Assembly: GCA_008711295.1 (NCBI GenBank)
Contig: VUYV01000147.1
Location: forward strand, 2,361,058-2,425,057
Length of the DNA stretch: 64,000 bases
Source: Anarhynchus alexandrinus
Lineage: Eukaryota > Chordata > Aves > Charadriiformes > Charadriidae
Direction of reading: 5' to 3'
This document shows positions 41,801-50,332 of the stretch, piece by piece. Below the pieces are notes generated by a model. It searched no databases, was not told the DNA's origin, and worked only from the letters and a program-made list of their open reading frames with translations. The translations under genes were made by a program, and so were the position numbers. Numbering within the stretch: the stretch's first letter is position 1; each line of letters starts with the position of its first letter.

Positions 41801-44279
41801 ATCAATTACCCTCATTTTCCAGCATGCCAGTAACCCTACGAGCAAACTCTGCAGCTAGAGTATTTTCATCTGGATTATCTTCTTTTCAACAATGCCCAAA
41901 ACTTCACTTGATTTTCTGATCTATAAAGGGCTCCAACACAGAAGTTTTGATGCTCTTACATGTTTGCATAGAAGAGGGCAGAGTGCATTAACAGGGTTTT
42001 TACTTTGCTGCTTCATTAAGCATCATTTCAGAAATCACGATGAAACCATCACCAAGAATCCAAATGTCTTCAGTGGGAAAACACATACAGACATTAAAGG
42101 AAAAATGAATTATTTTAAGCATTATACTTCTGCCAACATACTCCACATTGTCAGTGTGAAAGACCACTCCTCCAGAGACTTAGTCAGACAGTGTCCTCTC
42201 AAACAAAGGGCACAGATTGCTACTTCTCTGACAAGGAAAGCAGATCTACACAATGCATATTGATACTTGGGGTTTTGTTTTTTTGGTTGTTTTTGTTTGT
42301 TCTCAATTTGCGGTACATTCCTAAATCAAGTTGATTGTATCCAAACTGAAAATCTGTTAAAACTTTCAAAAAGAAACAGCTTTTCAACATTTACTCCTTT
42401 TGAACTTTTGGTAAATTTTCTTTGCTACAGGAAGTGCTAAGTCTCAAAGATGAAAGGCGACTTTATTTCCATCCTATATTGCCTTTCCACTCATCCTTCT
42501 CAGAAACTCCTCTAATATAACTGACACGGAGAAGCCTTTCCTCTCTCCTCAGGATGAGTCACGGGGTCCTTCCACAGCAAAAGGAAAGATACATCACTTC
42601 TTGTTCTTCTCAAAGAAATATCACTTTCTTGTTCTTTTCAAAAAAGGAAGATAGGGGAAGAATACATTGGACCGTTACTTGAGGGTATTTTGTTTCCTTT
42701 TTCCCCAAACAAATTTATCAAACAACTACAATTCTGCCTGGTCATAACAGCATCTGTAACAACGTGCCCACAGAAGTAATCTGTGAATCTCCCTCCTCAA
42801 GATCAGTGTCCTTGCTGCATACATCCCCTCCTCTGCATCTGTATCCCTGCCCCATCTTTTACGCACAGGAGTAAGTACCCGTATGGCTATCTGCCAAGCA
42901 GACCTTTTAATAGCTGTTGGGATAAGCTTTGAAGAGTGCTCAGCAATAGTAGCGGCTTCCTTGAAGAGGGCATCCCTGTATACATGTCCAACAGCTGGCC
43001 AATGCTAAACCCACTTCAGGGGGCATATACCTGGTTTCCATGCAGCCAGCTGTTTCAGCCACCAAGCTGCTGGATCATCCTCCAAGAGTCCAGCCTAAAC
43101 CAGGCAGAAGTGTTCTTTGGTGTGGCTTTAGCTACCAGTTCACATAACTTCTGTTAGATCACTGTAAGCTGCAGGCACCTGCAGAAGCTAGAGAAGACCA
43201 CCCTGGCATCACACCACTTCGCAATTTCCAGCTTCAAAGCAAAACAATATTCTGACACATGACCTCAGTGGTAAATACAAAGGTGACACAAATGTGCACT
43301 GGCAGTATACTCTAAAAACTTACTGGGAGTTTCCAGTCCACCACTTCATTACAAACCAAACCATTCTGGGCTCTGTGCATGAAGTCTCAATAAAGCTTAT
43401 TAAGTGTTCCTGACTTTCAGCATTAGAGGAGACATACAAAACACAACTCTGCTTCTCCCATCCATCAGTTCCCACGTTAAGCCCTTCCCTGTTATCTAAA
43501 CATAATGAAGGTGGTCCATAAAAACACTAGTGCGTTTACTATAAGCCAGAACAAACGCTACCAGTACTAGTAAATGCTATGTAGGCTACCAATGCCTGGA
43601 GAGAGGCACATACTTCACTTCAGCGAGCACGTGCAATTTCCAAGCAGTGCAATGTTCCCTGGTCAGAACAGCCCAACAACTATTTATAGTGCACGGTGGT
43701 AGCTGTAGCCGTCCATCCTGTCCCTACACACGCAGCCCAGCAGGAGCACAGACTGCCCCAGCACAGCTCCCAGCCCCAACAGGTGTAAAAAATCCATTCT
43801 ACCACCACACCAGCACATCTCCACTGAGCACGTCCCAAAAGTTTCTGTTGAATAAAAACATAAAGGTGGTAAGCAAAGAGTTTATTTGGGTTTGTTTTTC
43901 CCACATACCCATACTCCTCCCATTGCTCTTTGGCTTTAGGGCAGGCCTACACTAGGGGCAGAAACAATGAACAAGTGTTTTGTGATGCTAAACTAGCTAC
44001 TAAAAAACACTAGCGAAGACAGAGCTTTGCTTTCAAGCCGCTGATTTCAGTTTGAAATAGCAGTTCTGACTGACAAAACAGTGATGAAGATATAAGCAGC
44101 CTGTACCTGAGTAGCCATCTGCCCAGGATGAGCAGCTATCTACCCAGGATGGAAAAGTTGTTGTGTTTAGGTTTCTTTCCCCCAAAGAAGTTCTTGTCTA
44201 CTGTTGTAACAGGGATTCTTCACAAATAGTAACACAGATCCCCCCACTATTTTAATCTTACATAACTGGCGTAATACCA
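41801..44279 (-). other. RNF217: RNF217 intron 1, distal unique part
   Basis: This is unique intronic DNA between the ancient repeat pair and the CpG island. It contains a G/T-rich run near 42271-42301 and an imperfect tandem at 42593-42645. No gene is supported. Confidence 0.75.
42593..42645 (+). repeat. Imperfect tandem duplication, about 26-bp unit
   Basis: ATCACTTCTTGTTCTTCTCA and ATCACTTTCTTGTTCTTTTCA occur back to back, each followed by an A-rich end. The pyrimidine-rich unit was probably duplicated by slippage. Confidence 0.7.
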
Positions 44280-44693
44280 AACGGGATGTATTCCCAGAGG
44301 AGCAGGCCGAGGGGCTGCAGAGTCCACCAAGGGCACGCCGAACACCCACCGGCACAGGCGCCGAGCGGTGCGAGGGGCTGCGGGACAGCAGCCAAAACCC
44401 CCAGCCCCTCGCTCAGCGGCGGCCGCTCACGCTCCCAAACTCTGTTCCTCATCATTCTTTGCGCTCCTCTTTAAAGGAAGCTGGTGCCAGCCATGTCACA
44501 GCAAGAGTTCGAGCATCCAAAGCGAAAATCCTTTAAAAGAAGGGCAAGAGCCTGAAAACACTCAAGTGAACGACCCGCCAGGCTGCGTAACAACGCGCAG
44601 ACGGACACTTTCGGGAACAAACGGTCATTAAATTAGCCGCTGACACGCAGACGGCTGCCAAACGCGTTCCGTACGGGATGGGACAGGTTTCCT

Positions 44694-44711
44694 ACCCCAC
44701 CCCACCCCACC
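44694..44711 (-). repeat. Three tandem TGGGG units on the RNF217 sense strand
   Basis: The plus strand CCCCACCCCACCCCACC gives GGTGGGGTGGGGTGGGG in the pre-mRNA, within 170 nt of the exon 1 donor. Four G-tracts (2, 4, 4, 4) allow quadruplex folding. It forms part of a G-rich start to intron 1 together with the G20 tract. Confidence 0.75.
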
Positions 44712-44825
44712 GGAGCTCAAAGGGGCCGCCGAGCCCGACCCGGCGCGATGCTCAGACCCGCGACCTCACGGCGGGGCGGGAGGGAGCTGAGACCGCACCG
44801 GTCATCGGCGTCCGTGTGTCGCCAG

Positions 44826-44848
44826 CCCCCCCCCCCCCCCCCCCCNCC
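44826..44848 (-). repeat. G20 homopolymer (with one N) at the start of intron 1
   Basis: The plus strand has C20 (44826-44845), an N at 44846 and CC. In the RNF217 pre-mRNA this is a G-run starting about 12 nt after the exon 1/intron 1 boundary. The N inside the run suggests the true length was not resolved. Confidence 0.9.
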
Positions 44849-44860
44849 GCCGGGCCGTAC

Positions 44861-45369
44861 CTGGGAGCTGAGGTACCGCTTGAGGCACTCCTCGCACACC
44901 GCCTTCTTGCAGCAGGACAGGGGCTTGATGGGCTTCTCCTCCAGGCACACCCGGCAGCTCAGCACCAGCAGCGGCCCGAACTCCCCCGCGATCAGCCCGG
45001 AGAAGGGCTCGGGCAGCAGGTACAAGTCCACCACCTCGATGCTGCCGCCCGCCGACAGCGGGTCGCCGCCCGCCGCCTCCCCGCGCCGCGCCGGGGGCTG
45101 CCCCACGCCCGGGCCGCCGCCGCCGCTACCGGGGGAGGTGAGGGCCGCCGCCGGCCGGTCGTTCTCCACGCAGTAGACGGTGCAGTACACGTGCCGCCGG
45201 GGGGGGCGGCGGCGGCCATTGCCCCCCTCCGGCCCCGGCCCCTCCTCCGCCAAGGCCGTCGGCTCCCCCGGCTGCTCCGGCCCGGCTGCCGCCTCCTCCT
45301 CCTCTTCTTCGGCCCCTCGCCGCTCGGTGTTGACGGCGGGCGGCGGTTCCCCGCTTCGCCCCTGCCCGG
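44861..45369 (-). CDS. RNF217: RNF217 exon 1 (5'-truncated by gap): N-terminal region and most of RING1
   Basis: There are 169 readable codons after the gap. In order they show a low-complexity Gly/Pro/Glu region with a six-Glu run (GAG/GAA codons), then the conserved segment HVYCTVYCVENDRP, then a Gly/Pro/Ala-rich linker. Next come the conserved LSAGGSIEVVDLYLLPEPF and a short hydrophobic lead into RING1. RING1 starts at CRVC (C-x2-C), continues through PLSCCKKAVCEEC (ending C-x2-C) and runs to YLSSQ. The exon ends on CAG (Gln) at 44863-44861, and the sense strand continues GTACGG, a usable splice donor. Phase is 0. The start codon is not visible. Mammalian RNF217 has a long poorly conserved N-terminus, so a sizeable part of the protein probably lies in the gap or just beyond it. 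The Gly-Pro richness fits the CpG island, not a special function. Confidence 0.93.
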
Positions 45370-45644
45370 NNNNNNNNNNNNNNNNNNNNNNNNNNNNNNN
45401 NNNNNNNNNNNNNNNNNNNNNNNNNNNNNNNNNNNNNNNNNNNNNNNNNNNNNNNNNNNNNNNNNNNNNNNNNNNNNNNNNNNNNNNNNNNNNNNNNNNN
45501 NNNNNNNNNNNNNNNNNNNNNNNNNNNNNNNNNNNNNNNNNNNNNNNNNNNNNNNNNNNNNNNNNNNNNNNNNNNNNNNNNNNNNNNNNNNNNNNNNNNN
45601 NNNNNNNNNNNNNNNNNNNNNNNNNNNNNNNNNNNNNNNNNNNN
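45370..45644. other. Assembly gap (275 N) inside or just upstream of RNF217 exon 1
   Basis: This is a continuous run of N within the CpG island. The exon 1 reading frame is still open at the gap's left edge, so the gap hides N-terminal codons and probably the start codon. The stated length may be an estimate. Very GC-rich first exons of bird genes are commonly lost in short-read assemblies. Confidence 0.98.
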
Positions 45645-46090
45645 TGCCCGCCGCCCGCCCCCACCCCGCTCTGACGCAGCGCTCCTTGGCCTCGCCCCTC
45701 ATTCAACCGTAAACACCGCGTGCCCGCACGCGCGCCCCGGCCCCGCGCCGTCCTCCCCGCCGGGGGCCGGTGTCCGTGTGTCCCCCCCCCGCCTCCGCGC
45801 ACACCCGCCTCCTCTCCCGCTGCGGGGGCAGCGGTTGCCGCCGCTGCCCTGAAGTGGCTCTGCGGCTGGAAAGCACCGGGAGAGGAGGAAGGAGAGATAG
45901 GGGCGTTGGGGGAAGCGGGCGCCCGGCTCACTTCCCGTAGCGCCGCCGCCGCGCTCCCGGGGTCACGTCTTCGGAGCACAACCGCCGGCACCCAACTTCG
46001 AAACCAGCCCCGAAGGGGGACAGATCGTGGCGAGCGCCGTCCCTGCCGTGTGCCTTTAGGAATAAGCGGTGCCCATAAGAGCCGCGCGCT
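45645..46090 (-). promoter_or_regulatory. RNF217: Presumed RNF217 promoter/5' UTR region
   Basis: This GC-rich flank lies directly 5' of the gap on the minus strand. Visible candidate sites are GC-box-like runs (CCGCCCGCCCCC, about 45651-45663), a TGACGCAGC antioxidant-response-like core at 45672-45680, an ETS-like CACTTCCCG at 45929-45937 and a TCACGTC E-box/CRE-like half site at 45963-45969. No TATA box is evident, as usual for CpG-island promoters. One minus-strand frame stays open from about 45991 to the gap, so part of this segment could be coding if the start codon lies upstream. The true transcription start is unknown. Confidence 0.55.
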
Positions 46091-46118
46091 AAAAACAAAG
46101 CAATATTGTGAGGTTCAC

Positions 46119-46142
46119 AAAAAAAAAAAAAAANAAAAAAAA
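46119..46142 (+). repeat. A24 homopolymer containing one N
   Basis: A run of A with an unresolved base at 46134 lies at the edge of the CpG island. It is followed by TTTAAACGTTTAAA, a short palindromic AT segment. It could be a retroposon tail, a plain homopolymer or a contig join. Confidence 0.85.
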
Positions 46143-48821
46143 TTTAAACGTTTAAAACCAGGTGGATCCACACGGGCCCAAAATGGTATCTGGTTGCTCA
46201 GGTACTCGTAATTCAGGGGACCATCTGCGCATTCTGCTCTGAGAGCCTGCCAGTACGCCAGTGCCTCTGCTTGAAGATGGTGTCTCCAGACCTTGCCATC
46301 ATCAGTTACATCATGACATCGGGCAGATGTCATGGAGCTGATCCTTTAGCAGCTGAGTAACTCCGCAGGAACTGTGCAGTTCCCATCCCAAACTTTGTCC
46401 AGAGTGTCAATCAGAAGTTAATCAGTTGCTCTGTGTGAGAGGGCATGGGGCTGGGCTGACTGGAGTAAGAGGAGGAGGAGGAGGACAGTGGGGGACACCA
46501 GGGGTGGCTGCATGCTCTCAGCTCAACCCCAGTGAGCTCATGAGTTCAGGCTCCTGCTGGCCCTGTAGGATGCGGAGCAGCTCCACACGTTTGTCTGGCT
46601 CCGTGCTTGAGCTCAGCAGCCCTCCAGCTGTCCCAGAGCATGGGGTGTCATGGACACTGGATGGGGCCAGCCCGGCTTTGGAGAGCCCTATGTGGTTCTG
46701 AAGTACATGTGCGCTCTGGAGAGGAGCTGAGCCTCCCAGAAAGCCACAGGGGGAGCCTGCCCTGCCCAGCTCTGCCCTGCTGAAGGCCAGACATGGAGGC
46801 ACCCCAGGCTCTCCATGCGGCAGCTGGCAACATCTGCTGGCTTGGGGGGGCTCTTCGGCTTGAAAATGCTGTATTTCTTCCAGACCCAAGCGGACTTGAA
46901 AGTCAGTGTGAATTAATTTGTGTGTTGTCAGACTGTAGTTACCCCTGCAGGAAAATCATATAGAGGAATTACTTCTTTTAAACTATACGTTTATTTAGCT
47001 TTTCTTTATTTGAACCTCTACAGTTTATACTTCCAAAGCTTGCTTTGAAAATACGAAGTGTAAAACTTCTAATGAACGAATGAACATCAGAATTTCCTAC
47101 AACCCTGCCATTCAAGAAGCTGGACCTTACAGAAAAAAAACCCTAGAAAGACAACGTCACTGCAAGAGCAAGCAATATTGCTTAGCTGTTAATTCAGAAA
47201 TGCTGTGTTTAGTTTTCTTTGCTTAGCACAGAAACGTGCTAAAGCACAGCAGGGGAAAAATGGTCCTGGAGAATTCAGGACGGCAATGCCAATCGTACCC
47301 GGCTGAGGGGAAGCGTTAGGCAAATATGAGTTACAGAATTGCTCAAGCCCTACCAGCCTGTGGACTGAGGATAGTTCAGTGGCCTGTGCCCAGCCATGGC
47401 CCCTGCTGGTCCCAACTGTGAACAGTGGGCAGATGTGACGGCCCCAGCTGCCCCCAGTGTCCCCCCATACTGCCCTGCTTCTGGCTGGGATGGTGGGACC
47501 TGGCTGGTGAGGTCTTGCCTGACAGTACCCAAGGGCGCCCCGCCGCTCCCTGACATGAGGCTCCTTGACATATGTACGCTTTGCAACAAGTCTTCACCAT
47601 ATTCTGTATATATTCTCTCAGGCATATTAAAAAAGTATGAAGTTACATAGTAGTAGGCAGAAAGAAATATTGGTGTGAGATAAAGACAACATGACTTGCT
47701 AGTACGCACTGTTTGCGTTTCCCACCATGCCTTCACACAGATTCGTATTTGAACGACCTCAAGGAAGAAAAACTTTCAAAAAGAAGACCACCCTATCCCC
47801 CCACGAGCCCTCAACAATCTTAAGAAATAGGACGCCGTGTTGCATGGCACTTATTCCCCAAGGGAGCTGGTGAGCGAGCAAGCGGTGGGCGAGGGGTGCT
47901 GGTTCTGTTGCTCGGCGCGCTGCCGGTGGGTGCCTGGGTGCGAGGAGCAGGAGCCCGTACGGGGCTGGCCGCGTGGTTCCCACGCAGGCTGCTCTGCGGC
48001 TGACTGACAGCTTACGCCGTGGATCTTGGGCTGGCTGTTGCCCAGGTTTCGAGAAACCATGAGTCAGATTTGCACCCAGAATTACTCTGTTGCTAAAACC
48101 TTCTTGTTTTAAAATGCAATTTCAGATCCACGCATTTTACTCTCTCTGTAGAGCATGTCTAGACTTTAAATAAAACCTTACAGAAGATATTAAAAAGATA
48201 GCGGCACTACTGGATTTGCATAAAATAACAGATTAAAACAAATTACAGAGATAAACCTTCTTCTCACTGAACTGTTCAGTTTATAAGAACTTCATTGTGT
48301 TTAAGCGCAGTTGTGCGGAACTGAGACTGGTTGCTTGGAAGATGACTTTTCTCCCTGTGATACACCGCCAAGTCAAACGCCACAGCGATTCACACATTTG
48401 AGCTCTGCAAATGAAGTATGAGGAAGCAGCTGGCAGGGCATTCATTCTCTGTGCGGGATCCCCAGTTTTGGAAAGCTCTATCCACCGTCATCCACCAGAG
48501 CCCGGATTTGCTTACCTCTGGGAATGCAGCAAAGTCTGTCATTTTCTTCTTTATTAAGATTATTGGCGGGTTTGGTTTGAATAGGTGTGTTTACAGGTGG
48601 TCCTTTTACTCATGCCTGATTTTTACATTCCACAGCTGAGATCGAGGTACACACTTGTATATTCAAACAATAAATGTAATTGAGTGCCACAGTTCTGGTA
48701 ATGCCTGAATTTAGGTGGGGTTTTTTATTCACACTGAACAAAGAAGTTGTGGTGGCTGTTGCATCAATTAATTACATTTTTACCAATTTGTAAAAATGTA
48801 CAAAGTACTGCCTGAGAATTT

Positions 48822-48881
48822 CCATCCTTCCTTCCTTATTTTCTCTCAGTTCCTTCTTTCCTCCCTTCCTTTCTTTCCTTT
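48822..48881 (+). repeat. Polypyrimidine (CCTT/CTTT) tract
   Basis: Irregular CCTTCCTT, TTCCTTCTTTCC and CTTTCTTTCC units form about 60 bp of nearly pure pyrimidine, broken only by a short ATTTTCTCTCAG segment. It is simple sequence. Confidence 0.8.
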
Positions 48882-49074
48882 AATTAAAGAGCACGGGCTT
48901 ACATAAAATTTCAGCAAAAGAAAGTACCAGCCTATGCAGCGTATAAGCAAACTGCAGAATTCATTACTATGCATAATCACTGAAGTAGTTCTGTAGTGAA
49001 TGTAAAAACTGATTGGCCACTTTTAACAATACAGCAGAACTAAAGCAGGCTGTGCTGTCTGTGCCAGCTGTGTA

Positions 49075-49120
49075 TATCTCTCTCTCTATATAGCTCTCTC
49101 TGTGTGTATACATATATAAA
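49075..49120 (+). repeat. Mixed TC/TG/TA dinucleotide tract
   Basis: Short runs of (TC)n, (TA)n, (TC)n, (TG)n and (TA)n follow one another. It looks like a decayed compound microsatellite. Confidence 0.7.
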
Positions 49121-50296
49121 AGGAGGACTCAATTTCCCAAGGTTGTAGTTCTTGAGACTTCATGAGAATTACTTTTACTAAAAATAATTAATAATTTTAG
49201 GATGAGTAATTAACATCCATTCTTCTGGGCTTATGCTCATGGCCTCTGAGGAAATTTGAAGATTTATTTTCCTATGTATAGCAGTAAGTAACTGGCAGCA
49301 TGGTACTGGGTCATTGGGTATAGAACTTACTTTTTGGGGGCGGATTCTTTTTTAGCTTGCTTTTAAGTGTTTTTTCAAGGTATTTAAAATTTTCATTTTC
49401 TGTTTTGCCTACCATTCCAAATGTATTCTGAGTATTTTATGAAATGTCTTTAACCGAATGTTTATATTTATTTTGAAAACGAAATAAAAATTCAAGTTCT
49501 CATGTTTGCCCCTCAATGTTTGTCATTCTCATTATTCTGTACACTCCACATACAATGTATTGTCTCACAATCTCCAGAATATATCTCTTACTCTCTGGAT
49601 ATACTCCTGCTTTCAAAAGTTATAACCTAGCTATGCCGGCTTGACAGTTTTCACCAAAAAATATCGATAAACCTCTGTGACAAAAGCTTGTGGCAATGGT
49701 GTAGCAGTAATGACGACAGTTTTCCGGGACCGCCTGGTGAGAACAGAACTCTTAAAGCTTCTCCTTCATCTGCAGTTCTGAATTTAGGTGGGATACATCA
49801 GCACAACTTATTTGGTGGTAAAGAAGATGCAATCATGTAACTCACCTAGAAAAATCCTCCTAGCATCCGAATTGTAGTGTGCAAAATAAAGTATCCTTGA
49901 CAGAACTTGGTTTTAATAGTTATGCAGTATGTTTCTGCAGCTAGAAGGAAAATACAGTTATATCCTTGGGCTTCTGCTCATCTTGTGAAGTGAAAGAGTC
50001 ATGTATGTTCTACAGAAAGTGTAGATTAGAAAAAGGCATGCACTGGAATAATTTCTTACAAACATCCTAATTAAATCAGGAAGAATGACTGTGTGCGTAG
50101 TTTAATCGTTACAGTATTTATTTTGAAAACAGTCTGTGCCATTATTTTTATCTAGCACTATGGAAACAACCTTCAAAATATAACTATGTATCTTGAAAGT
50201 CTCTCCAGAAATTCCAATAGAGAGCTTCCACGTATGCGGAAGGTTCATTAGAAACCTTTGGGAGAACATAGTCATTGGCATGTCACTGGAATTGTG

Positions 50297-50332
<36 letters not shown>
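50297..50332 (+). repeat. (AGAT)9 microsatellite
   Basis: Nine perfect AGAT units run from 50297 to 50332. A perfect tetranucleotide of this length is likely to vary between individuals. Confidence 0.97.

Larger units (their letters stand above)
1..45369 (-). other. RNF217: RNF217 gene body, partial at both ends
   Basis: This minus-strand gene model is built from three exons that together match the vertebrate RBR E3 ligase RNF217: 44861-45369, 12101-12334 and 4058-4222. Joined in order they read without a break from the conserved N-terminal segment through RING1 and IBR to the first Cys pair of RING2. The 5' end is lost in the assembly gap at 45370-45644, and the 3' exons lie left of base 1. 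Known for the family: RBR ligases accept ubiquitin from an E2 at RING1 and pass it through a cysteine in RING2. Mammalian RNF217 has been reported to promote ferroportin degradation and so affect iron export. That role in this bird is inferred from orthology. Intron 1 is 32,526 bp, intron 2 is 7,878 bp and intron 3 is at least 4,057 bp. Confidence 0.93.
44280..46090. other. CpG-rich island spanning RNF217 exon 1 and upstream flank
   Basis: Base composition changes sharply from AT-rich on both sides to very GC-rich with dense CpG here, peaking between about 44800 and 45980. It contains exon 1, the 275-base gap and the presumed promoter. CpG islands at the 5' end mark broadly expressed vertebrate genes. 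For mammalian RNF217, promoter demethylation by TET1 has been linked to expression. Whether that applies here is inference. Confidence 0.85.
46143..50296. other. Upstream intergenic region, proximal part
   Basis: No recognisable protein gene is present. From 46143 to about 46900 the base composition is intermediate and includes a (GGA)n stretch near 46468-46482. From 47345 to 48050 there is another GC-richer patch. The rest is AT-rich. A minus-strand open frame at 46115-46333 and one at 47350-47736 have no known domain. In mammals the neighbours on this side of RNF217 are an antisense non-coding RNA and, further away, NKAIN2. Neither can be identified here. Confidence 0.7.

Noticed and set aside
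44678..45712. Long plus-strand open frames across exon 1 and the gap
   Set aside because: They are open because of GC-rich composition and 92 unknown codons in the gap. The conserved RNF217 frame is on the minus strand in the same place.
47350..47736. 128-codon minus-strand open frame
   Set aside because: The composition is unlike its two halves (AT-rich start, GC-rich end) and no family is recognised.
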